64,000 nt of DNA from Heligmosomoides polygyrus polygyrus (taxonomy: Eukaryota > Nematoda > Chromadorea > Rhabditida > Heligmosomidae): the NCBI GenBank assembly GCA_947396885.1, contig OX377204.1:44503139-44567138 (forward strand), in the 5' to 3' direction. The translations under genes were made by a program, and so were the position numbers. Below, piece after piece: positions 20,310 to 30,640 of this stretch (positions are counted from its first letter, which is position 1; every line of letters begins with the position of its first letter). The notes beneath the pieces were generated by a model. That model had not been told where the DNA came from. It did not search any database and saw only the letters and a program-made list of their open reading frames with translations.

Positions 20310-22020
20310 ATAATACTACCGAGATAGGAGACGAAAAAGATTGAACGAACCAACCATGTTGGTTGAGGCGAATGCCCCGAGCACGATACGGGCGACTTTT
20401 AGATCAGACTCGAGGAGACCATAAAGAACGTACCGGGTACTACTCCTCCATTGCAGGGGACATGAACGGGCAGGTGAGAAGCGGCACATGAAAATTGTAG
20501 AGAATCCATGACAGCTAAAGTGTCGGCTCGATAGACCCAGATAAAGAATTCTCGATTGACTGTCACCCACGAATTGGCTGATCGTACCTAAGGACTTCGG
20601 GGAGAGAGAGCCATCTATGCTATCGAAAGAAAAGTGACAGAAACCGACCATATCCCGGCACCAAGTGTGGAAGAAGATGAAGGACCACAACCCTTGGTGG
20701 TCGATCATATCATATCCTTGCCCGACCAACCCAACGCAATGACAGAACCCAGAATCCGATGGTGAATCCGAAGTGCAACTACACACGAAGAGGAGTTTTG
20801 AAAATCTTTCTCATCCAACTGGGCACGTGAGCGAAACCTGCAGAAGACTGACGAAAACGATTTTCCCTGACCTGGAAAAACCCCTGGGTGTAGCAATGGA
20901 AATAACGGAAGGTGATAAGACGACATGGATCTGGAGTGAAGTTTTGCAGATGGCGGTGAAGAAGAAAAGAAGCCTACAAACGGTGGTTCAAGGCCAGCGC
21001 ACCCGAGAGTCTCACAGCGTACAGAGACCCAAAGAGACTGCTAAGAACAGCCTTGCGAAGGCAGGAAGGAATTCGAAGATGCTTTGTGCAGAAACTGGAC
21101 CGGCCACAGAGAGAAGTTCGCCATCTGGCCGACTGGGGGGAACGGCGTAGGGCTTGTCTTGACACAGGAATATTCAATGGTGTGAAGAGAGTTGACCACA
21201 TGATAGAACGGAAGCCATCTAAGAACGAAAGGTGGTATGCATACTTCAATCACCTCCTGAACAAGGAGTTTCTTCGTCAGGAAGACCAAAAAGACCAGCC
21301 TGTGAAAGGCTCCACCCCATCCTGGATCTTGGAAAAGGCTTGTCAGGTAATAGGGAAGATGAAGGTCGAAAACGCAACTGGCATTGGGATGCCAATGGGC
21401 GCGTTGAAGACTCGAAGAGCATGGTGGAGAGTAGCTAACGCAGCACTCCAATAGCGAAGTGGTATGCCAGATGACTGGAGAAACAGCGCTATAGTCCGAA
21501 CTTAAAGCAATTGTGCAGCGGTTCCGAACACCACAACTGCAGAAGGATCAAGCCGATCACACGATGACCGGTGGACACGAGGTTCTGAGAGATGGTCCCT
21601 CCTATCGGGAGCAGATCGGCTTCACTCTTAAGAGGTCCTCCAAAGACGCACCCTTATGAGAAGCGGAAGTCCAGCTTATCGGATTGGAGAAAGACAACGA
21701 TAGGCTCTAACGCAGCATGCCTTAAGGTCTCTTTAAGGGAGAGTTCCGTCGCGCCATGGTTATGATGGACATGTAAGAATGCTCTAAAGCGGCAATACGA
21801 ACTCCGAAGGGGAGGGAGAGGGAGGAAGGGCTAGACATCACAGTGAACACAGTGAAACTTACCGACGGTCGGATCTAAATCCGATCATCTTCCTGCAGAC
21901 GCTGTACTGCATAGTGAAACAGCCTGAGAGAGGGCCGCTCAGATGTTTTACACAGACGACACTGTTAAGGTAACCAACATCGATGAGCTACAAAAAGAGT
22001 GCACAACTCTCATAGCGATA
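20310..22020 (+). pseudogene. Highly decayed LINE (endonuclease-RT) remnant
   Basis: Readable islands in plus-strand order: the post-endonuclease linker at about 20960-21060 (RRKEAYKRWFKAS, SLTAYRDPKRLL); 21053-21454 with the RT entry block (KMKVENATGIGMPMGALK); PDDWRNSAIV at about 21467-21497; a VPI-like block near 21600; and FYTDDTVKVTNIDELQKE at 21943-21990, corresponding to the catalytic Y-x-D-D strand. Many stops and frame changes. It resembles RTE-type elements, in a subfamily different from the 10.6-kb copy. Confidence 0.65.
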
Positions 22021-22029
22021 TTTTATTGC

Positions 22030-22360
22030 AATCGAAACTCTAGCGGCAGACTAGACTCAAACCCGAACCTCCTGCAGACCGGGCAGAAAAGCAAGCTCCA
22101 CAGCATTAAACCATCGGCGCTGTTTGATCGAACGCAACATCCATACCTTTTGAGCCAATTAAGTGGATGGCCATGATTAGAAATGGTTCAATTCATTTTC
22201 TTTACGCCTCAAATGGCTACATAGTAATGACACTGTAAACACTTGTAAAACTCGTGTTTTGCTGCGTTCAAAATTCTAGCGTTAGGCGGAACTTGAAACC
22301 ACACCTCCTGCTGACCGAGAATGCAACTGCTACAGGGGGAACTCGCGGACAATTATGTGC
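22030..22360 (-). repeat. tRNA-like/SINE-like repeats, two decayed copies
   Basis: 22030-22170 resembles the 57670-57800 arm of the fold-back at 57.65-58.14 kb: CAATCGAAACTCTAG, ACTCAAACCCGAACCTCCTGC, then GATCGAACGCAACATCCATACCTT versus GATCGTACGCAACATCCACGCCTT. A second piece with TTCAAAATTCTAGCG and CTTGAAACCACACCTCCTGCTGACCGAG is at 22265-22320. On the minus strand the GGGTTYGAGTCY-type word is a degenerate RNA polymerase III B box, so the family looks tRNA-derived. Confidence 0.6.
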
Positions 22361-22839
22361 GGCTGAACATGAAGAGAGCATCCGGTCTGAGCAGTTCTCC
22401 TGACAGAGGCGATCGATACGGTGGAGAAATTCCGTTAGAGGCGGGAAGAAGTGTGGGCAAGGTGTCAAGGAACGGATAAACGCCTCTCGCCTGAATTGGA
22501 TGGGAGTACAGGAATCCTCTGCGGTCATAGATGATCAAGGGAGCCCTCGACTCCAAGTTGTGGTGAAATAGGCGAAGAACGTCTTGAGCAGTGCCAACTT
22601 ATTCGAGTCCATCGTTCTTCCTGTGTTAATCTCACGATCAGTTTTCTGTTTCGAGATCACAATGAACATGAAATTAGCGTTGCATAATGAGGAATCGAGA
22701 AACGATGCTCAGAGTGACACTGTTCACACATACATGAGCCGGTCAGGTGATGTGTTTGGCTGAAATGCGCAGGGCGAAGACAGTGCGACCACCCCACTCG
22801 TTGCCGTATTGGTCGAACTTATTCTAGAATGAGCCGAAC

Positions 22840-22960
22840 GAAAAGTATGGCAGTTTTTAAGCGAGGAGGCGTCACTGGACTTCTGGCTGGCAGCGACGAA
22901 TGGAGATGCTCGAACAATTCGATGATCACCGGGACGACAGGTGTTACATCTGATACGCAT
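22840..22960 (+). repeat. RTE-family (family B) 3'-end fragment
   Basis: CTCGAACAATTCGATGATCACCGGGACGACAGGTGTTACA matches the 3' end of the LINE at 56990-57035 and, inverted, 51985-52020. Only the last part of the coding region and the GGTGATACAG-type tail remain: a 5'-truncated LINE insertion or a remnant of one. Confidence 0.6.
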
Positions 22961-23164
22961 CCGCTCGTAGTCCTATGCGTGTTGACTGCGTGTGCCTGGA
23001 ACCTGCTGACCAATATGTTAGCCACGGACATTTGAAGGAGTTTTCAAAGAAATTGAGCACTCAGTCTGGTCCGTTATGCTTCCTGTGCCCCAAAATCACG
23101 CATCGAGTGTCTGGCGTTACAACACATGTCTGTGAGGGCAGTTCCACACTCGGAGCTGTACTTC

Positions 23165-23300
23165 TGTACTAAGCGGGCTGGTGCCCGCGCACCCCGACAA
23201 GGTATCTTAAAACGAGTAAGTTAGATCAGCAAGGCCCCGGGGTTCCTTTCCTTGCCTAATTCTGTGCTCTCTAGCGTCAGCAGCAGCGAAGGAGAGCACA
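23165..23300. repeat. Interspersed repeat (also at about 51478-51560 and 43655-43695)
   Basis: The words GGCAAGGTATCTTRAAA, CCCTGGR(A/G)TTCCTTTCC and TTGCCTAA(A/T)TCTGTGCTCTC recur: here, at 51500-51550 and at 43660-43693. The sequence lies immediately downstream (in gene orientation) of the SH2 exons, just after the splice donor at 23481-23486, and may occupy the next intron of that gene. Confidence 0.6.
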
Positions 23301-23486
23301 GAAAGTGTGGAATCTCGGAGAGGGCACCAACCCGCTAAGTACCTTCACTTCAATAACTGGAAATGCATTTACATGGATAGAGGAAGACCGGAAATATCGT
23401 GCTCCACCGTGGCAGCAGGCACTCACCGCGCACGCCACCGTGTTAGTTGAAACGGTAAAGCTGTTGCAGAACTCCAGAACGCTTAC

Positions 23487-23786
23487 CCCGTCAAGTCCAA
23501 TCTTCTCCGTCGAATAGAATTTTACGAGCTGAACAATATCAGGAAAATATTTTGCTTTGTCAACGGTGTAGCCGTTAGGTGTGGATAATATCAAGAAGTG
23601 TTTAATGTTGGCCTGCAAGAGGCACACTTTGTGGCGCTTTCAAATATGGAAGAATAAAGCAATTGATAAACCTTTTCAGTGTTACTCGACAATGAGATGA
23701 CGAACTGAGATTCGCCATCCCTTTTTGTGTGGCTCATTCTGACCAAGTAGTCGCCGCCTTCTTTGAAAAGCTCATTCATGTCTTCC
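23487..23786 (-). CDS. SH2-domain gene, two exons (Fer/Fes-like nematode tyrosine-kinase type)
   Basis: Exon A (23786-23672) follows an acceptor TTCTCTCAG and encodes EDMNELFKEGGDYLVRMSHT: the YLVRMS strand is the FLVRES motif whose Arg binds phosphotyrosine. A 35-bp intron (23671-23637, GT..AG) joins it in phase 0 to exon B (23636-23487), which encodes KHFLILSTPNGYTVD, including the conserved His of strand D, and FPDIVQLVKFYSTEKIGLDG, the SH2 C-terminal helix. Exon B ends at a GTAAGC donor. Together about 88 residues, most of an SH2 domain; the first strand should lie in an upstream exon. In nematodes this form is typical of small Fer/Fes-like kinases, but no kinase exon was found nearby, so a kinase is inferred only. 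It may be a gene fragment. Confidence 0.8.
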
Positions 23787-23978
23787 CTGAGAGAACAATA
23801 TCTTTGGGAGGCTAATAACGATTCGTTAACCTTTATTAAGTTTTGAGATACCGCAGAAGCTCAGTATGTAAAATCGGAGTTAAACTTATGACTCATCGCT
23901 TCTCCACAACCTGCAGCTTTATCTTTTAATTACAGCAGTGAATTTACTATTACACAGTACCACAGCTAAGCATTCAAC

Positions 23979-26260
23979 CAATTTTTATTTAATTATTTTA
24001 TTTATTTAATCATAGCGTAAGCGTGATACTTACACGTAAAACAAACTTGAAAATTGAACCAGCTATACTAAAAAAAGCCACAAAACAGCAACGAAGCATA
24101 GATGGGAGGATTTGTACATAGGTCTGGAAGTAGCTATGAACAGAATTTATCAACAGCAATTTCTTGAAGACATGCATGGAGAAGGGCAGGAGATTTTCGT
24201 TGTTTTTTTTTGAGCTCGCGTAGCCTTCTATATGCCAAGAATGAAGATCTGATCGTGGTTTTTGCAATGGGAACTTGCAAACGAGCCTAATTTTTCTTGT
24301 TTATACTACTTGACCTCCGAGAAATGTTAAGGGCTTATGTGATGTTTGCTCGTGAGAATCTTAAACAGCATTTTTAGGTTAGCTACCTTTCTTCTACACA
24401 CCAAAGATTCTAGTCCAAGTATTCTATTACTTTCTATGCCGCTTGGTATTATCGAATAATCTACGCTAAAGCACCTCATTGTGAGTTTTCGTATAAAATT
24501 ATTTTGAACCCGCTCCAACAAATCAACGTCTTTTTTCTTGATGGGGTTGAAAACCGTTGTACCAAACTCAACTACGGGTCGTACGTAGTTTTGTAAGCAA
24601 GTAAAAGCGTTTCAGGAGTTTTGCTCTTTAAAACCTTGAGGGGATTATACGCACGACAATAAGCCATTTTGGCTACGGCCTCGTAATGCATAACAAAATT
24701 GAGCTTTAAATCTCGGACATCATCAACCACCTTTAGATCAACATTTTGTAACTTATAAACAGATATCCGTGCCACATTATTCGCTCCTAAAGCTAAGAAA
24801 GAAGATTTTTCTGGTGCAAGTGGCAGATCCTACTTGTTAGCCCAACTGCTTATGTAGTCAAGAGCTGCTTGAACGAGTGAGTGTCCTCTTGGCCTTCCTT
24901 TATTGTTTTATATATTTTTACATCATCAGCCTACATTTTGCACGTTACCCCTAACCTCGAGTTTGCCTCTGGAATCTCGTGTGTGTATAGGAGAAAGAAT
25001 AGGGGTGAGAGCACTCCGTCCTGTGGAACGCCAATGTAGGCGTTGAACAAGAGAAGAGTGCTCCCGCAACCCTCATCTGGCATGTCCTTCAGTAAGGAAA
25101 TTGTGCGGCCACTTCGTTATCCTTGGATGAATCCCGACAGTGTCCATTTTGGGCAATAATTTTCTACAGGCACCTGCGTAAGAAGAGTAAGAAGTGCGTA
25201 AGAAACTGGGAAGCAAGTAGATTGGCTTTGCTGATATAAAAGAATATAGGATACCATTGTCATGAAAAATGGTGGGCGCGCCTGCACTATTTCCACTGGG
25301 GGTATTATCAAACCTATAAAATTTGCTTATATCACGATATCCGAGAATTTTATTCTCCAGATAAATGTTGTATCTCAGCACAGCTTTGTCCACTTTTTGC
25401 TGTATACAACATATTTACTCCAGTCGTTTGCATCATTTGTTGCAGAGGCCATATTCCATTGGTAAGTCCGTTGACATACCATTCTTTTGAAGTAGTTTGA
25501 TAACGTGAGTTCCTTTTTTCGACTTTACGGAGTGGGACGATTGTTTCACGGCATGGTGCGAAATGCTCGGAAAAGTCTCGTACTTATCATTCGCGGTTTG
25601 CAGATGGTACAGGCTTCCTATCCAGTCAACGTTGGCAAGGTAAACTCGAACGTCATTGTAATTTACTCCACTAAAAACTCTTTTTATTCAAACGCTAGCC
25701 GGTTTACACCCAAACATATCAGGAAGGTCACTATACTATGGTCGCTACCACTCAAGGGTGGACCAACGGACACTTTCTCAACAAGAATTTCCTTCTTACA
25801 CAAGACCAGGTCCAGCATTGCGTCATCACTAGTTGGAGATGTTGGAGATGCTACGAACTGTTCAAATCCATGAGTTTCGAGCAATGCAAGAAAGAGAGCT
25901 GACGTTCGGCATAAATTCGTGAAACATATATCTGAGAGATTAAAATCACCTAGAACAATGTTGGAAAGCAGTACGAGAAAAAATTACTGATAGCTTTTGC
26001 AAGCTGTAGAGAACCAGCCACATTACAGCTTGGTGCTCGGTATGCTCCTATAACAAGAAATAAATCGGAGTGAAGCTCAACATCACAAACTAGCAGTACA
26101 TACCGATCCCTAGCTGATTCATGAAAAATTAAGTCACATGGCAAGCAGTTTTTCATAAGAAGTACACCTCCGCTTTTTTGTGGTTTCGGTCACATCCTGT
26201 ATATATAGAAGAGGTTGTCCATAAGAGAGAACCAATTGACGTTTTTCTTGCGTCGCATCA
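23979..26260 (-). mobile_element. CR1-like LINE (minus strand), decayed
   Basis: The 3' end is the AT-rich TTTATTTAATTATTTTATTTATTTAATC at 23979-24013, a short repetitive tail as seen read from the minus strand. Moving up the element come the C-terminal region, RT, the endonuclease end and the endonuclease middle. The 5' end is lost near 26260. It sits immediately upstream (in gene orientation) of the SH2 exons and may have landed in that gene's intron. Confidence 0.8.
24310..26165 (-). pseudogene. CR1 endonuclease/reverse transcriptase, degenerate
   Basis: From the 5' side: 26156-25950 (CDLIFHESARDRYVLLVCDV.., VIGAYRAPSCN), 25884-25684 (ending SGSDHSIVTFLI, the endonuclease closing motif), 25393-25073 (RT palm remnants), a LSPILSPIHT block near 25000-24960, then the catalytic strand near 24940-24925. 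There the Tyr of YADD has become a TAG stop (24931-24933) in front of intact Ala-Asp-Asp. 24775-24572 and 24521-24327 hold the C-terminal domain (VDDVRDL, KVLKSKTPETLLLAYK, ERVQNNFIRKL, GLESLVCRRKVANLKMLF). Numerous stops. Confidence 0.85.
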
Positions 26261-27187
26261 TGATAACTTTTCTCAAAGTGAGATTCTTTCATAAAAAGTT
26301 GCAAAGCCCTTTATATTTACACATTCTATCATAGCGCTTACGGATGTCATTTAAGAGTAGATGGAAGCTTGAAACGCAATTAAGTGAGCTATTAATTGCG
26401 TGAAAGATTTTCAAGCTGACCCACATCCGTCGATGAGTCTCGCTTAACTATGCTTCCTGGCAGAAATAGGCCTGTTCGTTTCCTTTTGTTTTTTTTTGTT
26501 TCAATTTTTAAAACTTTGATTTACATCAAGATGCGATTTCTTACTGTTTTAAAGTCCTCATGTTACGGCGATCCATCTGATACCAAATTTGCGTGGATGC
26601 TGAAGATCTCTCGTTTCCTCTCTACCGTGATTTTTTTCTATTTTTAACTAGTGCTTCACGTTACTTCTGACTTGGTCTAGGTCCGACAATAACTGAGGTT
26701 GTGGGCCACAGAAAAAATATGATAAATCCAAATCTTCACTCAATTATAAAAAGAAATTCGGTCGTAAACTGCCAAAATTTGAAGATGCGGACACCTACTG
26801 CTCTTTACTGTTGGCATTTTTTGGTCGAAAACGTTTCGGCACGGTGAATTGTCGGCTCTTGCATTTAGCTGAACGGCTACAACGTGTTCTTAAAGTAATA
26901 AGAAGCCACCTGGTCACACTACCCAGATTCAGCACACCAAAAAACATTTTCGTCGGGAATGAGACTACAAATTCACACTTTACTTCCTGTTCAGATTTCA
27001 CAGCATAATATTCCTATTGATTTTAATTCATATAAAAATAATCTTTTTGACTGCATTCGCATGTTTTTAAATTTGTCCATTTTCCGTCAAATCTGTCTTA
27101 GGCCCGACGTGGCGGTCTGCTTCCCTAACTGCGCTGACCTGATGTGCCCTACGGAAACGTGGCTCTTTCCTAACTGACAAGAGAAGG
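26261..27187. other. AT-rich spacer; possible LINE endonuclease scrap at its right end
   Basis: Mostly AT-rich with short frames. At about 27099-27177 the plus strand reads RPDVAVCF..DLMCPTETWLF and a stop; PTETWL resembles the conserved endonuclease CLTETWL block of CR1-type LINEs. The scrap ends next to the long-inverted-repeat element that follows. No other feature seen. Confidence 0.4.
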
Positions 27188-28868
27188 ATACTAGATGACC
27201 ATGAACCTTTCAGATGGGATGCATATCACGGGATGCGGCTTCGAACGCTGATTCCAAATATGTGCTTCGTTTCTGCTGTGCGCATCCGTAAACGGAGTTA
27301 TGGAGAATTTTCCTTGAAGTCTCCTTTGCCCTCTAGGTCCACGCAGAGCGGACCAATCACAAGAGAGCGAACTCAAGTAGGGTTGACACTGCGCTGCCGG
27401 CCGAGCAGTGATGGCGCAGGAGGTAGGAGCGGCGTGGTGAGGCGGAGTGGTTTATGGTTTGAGTCTCCTGTGGTGCAGGATTTTTGCACTTCCTATAAAA
27501 GATCTGCCACGATCAACCAAAGCTCTCTATGCCAAATGGCGAAGTTTGAGCAAAATCGATTATCATGATTCCACCACCCATACTTACAAGTGGTATGATC
27601 AGTGCCTTAAATAACCCCATTGGGCGAATTTTTTTCGATACACGGTGTCGGTAAGGACAACACTGCCGAGTTATCTTCTTAACTATGTGTTCTCACCCGC
27701 TGTTGTGTTGGCGTGCCTTTTCGGTCCTTCCGATACTTCCTGCGTTCCTACAAGGCAAAAGAAGAAGGCCACAGTTTCGCATCCATCTTGCGAGATGTGC
27801 AATGCGGGAGCATCAGGGCAGAGGATGAAGAAGGTATCAGTGTGGAATCAGAAGAGGAGGATCCTACATAATTATGAAGGAAGGTGATGAGGAGAACACT
27901 GAGCAGCAGCGTGGATCCTTTCGTTTCGGTGAACTGGAGATGTCGAAGGAGAAGGTGAATTTTGCATTTTCATATCGTGTTGTATCATTGCCAACAGCTG
28001 TTGTGTTTTGAACACTTCGTAGTGTTATTTAACACCTGCTAGTGTAACGCATTTTTGCCATGTTTTAAACAACTATTCATGATAAAATATATTATCGTAG
28101 AAAATGCGAGTTACTTTTTCACATGTGGTCGATTAATAGGGTAAAGACGTTGTCGTCAAGAGTCGCGGGCACGGCGCCTGGTTTATCAAATAAACATATC
28201 TCCGTTGCCGAGCCGTGCCTGCGTCTCGTATAAAAATCGCGTCACACACTGTGTAGGCTTTTTCTCGCATTTTTTCTTCCTACTTCGACGCATACTTTCT
28301 GTTCCTCGATTCACCATTTAGTTTCGGCGTATTTTTTGAAAAAAATGCTTGGTTTAATTACCCAAGTTTTAGGTGACGCCTGACGCTTTCGTTGTCGTAT
28401 CGCTGTTGTGGTTATTTGGAATAAACTTGTTGTAGCTCATTTCTTGGATCTAACCGCGTGGCTATCGAGGATTTACCGAAATATACCTTCGTGCCAGTAT
28501 GAAGTCGTTATGAAGACGAGTCATATCTGGTGACCTTTTCCTTTGCGATTTGACATAGAGAGCATGGTTGGTCGTGGCAGATCTTTTTTAGGAAGTGCAA
28601 AAATCCTGCAGGAGACTCAAGCCATAGACCACCCCGTCTCTACACGCCGCTCCCCTACCCCCTGCGCCATCACTGCTCTGCCGGCAGCGCAGTTTCAACC
28701 CCTCTCTGCGTGGACCTAGCGGGCAAAAGAGCCAGCTACGAAAATGTCCATAACTCCATTCGCAGATGCGCTCAGCAGAAACGGAACACATATTTGGAAT
28801 CAGCGTTCGAATCCGAGTCCCGTGATATGCATTCCATCTCGAAGTCCTGTGGCCACCTAGTATCATCC
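27188..28868. mobile_element. Long-terminal-inverted-repeat element, 1.7 kb, containing an SL1-like sequence
   Basis: The left arm (about 27188-27544) recurs inverted at 28541-28868; shared blocks include GATACTAG, GATG(G)GATGCATATCACGGGA, TTCGAACGCTGATTCCAAATATG, GCAGTGATGGCGCAGG and GGATTTTTGCACTTCCT. About 1 kb lies between. The interior has only one open frame of note (27645-27887, 80 codons, not recognised) plus the SL1-like 22-mer. No transposase motif was found, so it is probably non-autonomous. The ends are uncertain by about 10 bp because I found no clear target duplication. Confidence 0.72.
28351..28372 (+). ncRNA. Spliced-leader-1-like 22-mer followed by GT donor
   Basis: GGTTTAATTACCCAAGTTTTAG equals the nematode SL1 leader except one base (T for G three bases before the end) and is followed by GT, as in an SL RNA where the leader ends at the donor. 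Further down, TTATTTGGAAT at about 28418-28428 loosely resembles an Sm-binding site, which in SL RNA lies in the 3' half. It sits in the middle of the long-inverted-repeat element. Known: SL1 is normally encoded in 5S rDNA clusters or dispersed SL genes. Inferred: a captured or mutated SL RNA pseudogene. A functional gene is unlikely given the leader mismatch and no visible three-stem fold. Confidence 0.6.
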
Positions 28869-29015
28869 CCTTGTGAGGTTTCTACCTTCTCCCACTTATG
28901 CTGGCTAGGTTACAGAAAAAAACTGATTGCGTTATTGTTTATCAAGGAAGAAAGTGTGGACTCTGGACTTCAGCAGGGCAAATAAACGAATTATATATCA
29001 AATGTAACTGTAACT

Positions 29016-29107
29016 GTCTCCAAGTTGACGTGAAAAGAGTGATCAGTTTAACATGAAAATGGAATAGTATATAACTTACTCACTTTTTTTCACGTCAACT
29101 TGGAGAC
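29016..29107. repeat. 92-bp hairpin MITE-like element
   Basis: GTCTCCAAGTTGACGTGAAAAGAGTGA at the left is the reverse complement of the right end apart from extra A/T in the run. The 27-bp arms flank a 38-bp AT-rich loop. No target duplication was recognised. It is either a tiny MITE or a transcribed hairpin. Confidence 0.7.
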
Positions 29108-29309
29108 TTCTAATTTTACTTAAACAAAAACTTCTCCAATAATTCTGAAAAGTGCTCCGAATCAAAGAGCTCGTCGACTCCTATTCATAGAAGAAAACTC
29201 AACAACTCAAAGTTTGTTGTCCTCTTAAAAGTAGCTATGAGCTTAAAGCACCCCTTCATTATTTGGTTGTTTCTTTCGCTATTTCACTTTCTTTGAATTA
29301 ATAAATACC

Positions 29310-29470
29310 AGAATCAGCCGCCGGCTTCGCCGACACCTGACCTGGACATACGGCTCACGCCAGGCTTGCCGGCTACGGATATGGCGGACCACGCTAGGAA
29401 GGTAGAAAAAAACCTAGCTAGGTATGCTTCCACACCCAGCATCAGTCGCCGGCTTCGCCGGTGCCCAACG
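29310..29470. repeat. Pair of CGCCGGCTTCGCCG words 130 bp apart
   Basis: GCCGGCTTCGCCG occurs at about 29320-29332 and 29452-29464; each is itself a CCGGC-TTC-GCCGG hairpin. Between them is another GGCTTGCCGGC (29364-29374). The AT-rich neighbourhood makes these GC hairpins stand out. No gene is associated. Confidence 0.5.
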
Positions 29471-29564
29471 CTGTGTGAGGAGGAATTCCTAGTGTCGAGT
29501 ACGTTGAAATGTGCCTACTCCAGATTGATGCCTTGCTGACTACTCTTCATATCCAGTTTTTTGG

Positions 29565-30145
29565 ATCGCAGTTTTTCTGTCGCGTGGGATCGCGCGGGCC
29601 GATTTTGACCAGCGGTTATAAAACAGGTTCGCTGCGGCCCATTTCTCGATTTTTCATAGTTTGTGAGTAGTCATTAGATACCTTGGATCCCAGCAGTGCT
29701 TCTGCACTGTGGTTAGGGAGTCGTTTACTTCCATCCTTTGATAAAAACAAATAATCATTACCACACACTATTCAACCTTCATAAAAATCGATACATTGAC
29801 AAACTCTTACATTTTACAAAAATGGTTATGCACAAAAGAACTAGTGACATTTCTTATGAAAATTTTGAAAACAATCTAGACTAAAATACTTTAAACACTT
29901 GCTACATCGTGTGCTCCCCTTCTTTGCACGATTCGTGGCGATCCTGCGCCTTTTTTTCTTTGCAGACCTTTTGACAGCAGCAAACACATCCTCTACGTTC
30001 TGCTTTTGGACCTGTTCTAGCCCCCTCCAAGATTTGGCTAAACCATTAAAAGGGAGTTTCATTTGGAATATCGTGAAGCAGTGATTTCATGAGATTCACG
30101 TGTTGGCGCGGTCCCAGCACACGGTCCCACGCGGCAGACACGCGA
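29565..30145 (-). pseudogene. piggyBac-like transposase C-terminal fragment (copy 2)
   Basis: The minus-strand frame 30062-29841 (73 codons) starts MKLPFNGLAKSW, passes a very basic AAVKRSAKKKRRR stretch and ends in TRCSKCLKYFSLDCFQNFHKK. A C-x2-C followed by DCF-x2-(F/Y)H is the shape of the cysteine-rich C-terminal domain of piggyBac transposases, although the first cysteine pair is not visible. GC-rich inverted words (TCTGYCGCGTGGGAYCG) at about 29575-29592 and 30120-30136 may be remnants of subterminal repeats. Homologous to 2340-2850. The catalytic DDD core is absent. Confidence 0.5.
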
Positions 30146-30379
30146 TTTCTCGCGCGGTCATCAATAGGTTAAAAGGTCGATTATGTCAAACAATATTGAT
30201 TGTCTGAGCGACCGACGACGACGGCCATCATAATCAAAGGTCGATAATATCTATCGATATTGACTGCTTGATTGAAGCATCTCCCTGTGGTTCAAAGTCT
30301 TCGCGTCGGCTATCTTAGTCGCGCAAACGCACGCTGTTCTTATACTGAATCCCAACCCAGGTTGAAGGAATGCTTCCAA

Positions 30380-30640
30380 AAAATTAAAAGAAATGACATG
30401 AAATGTTTGAGTTCAGTTAGAGTTTGCAGCACGTGTACAAGTGCTATAATAGGAAGTATGTGCATAGATTGCTCCACATCAGGAATGAAATTTGTGTTGG
30501 TCCTAGCGAAACATTTCTCAAAATGGTTAGGTGCGTATGCTCTTCCGGATAACATGCCTATGCTGTGGCGACGACCATCTTTGAAAGATTACGGGGCAGC
30601 TCGGCCCCGAGCATGCTGAGTCATCGCGGCGGGGGCAGAT
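30380..30640 (+). pseudogene. Ty3/Gypsy integrase core fragment (first piece)
   Basis: GMKFVLVLAKHFSKWLGAYALPDN at about 30484-30555 is the integrase strand before the second catalytic residue (a [VL]D-HFSKW-A-PL pattern). One frame over it goes on with VATTIFERLRGSSAPSMLSHRGG (30563-30634), where Gypsy integrases carry the S/H-D-R-G second aspartate; here the Asp is gone. A frameshift divides the pieces at about 30556. The MULE-like element begins right after. Confidence 0.6.

Noticed and set aside
20316..20786. 156-codon minus-strand frame
   Set aside because: It is antisense to LINE linker sequence that is readable on the plus strand; its cysteine- and serine-rich text has no family resemblance.
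28351..28450. Functional SL1 RNA gene
   Set aside because: The leader has a mismatch, no 5S rDNA is adjacent and I see no convincing three-stem fold, so I list it only as SL1-like.
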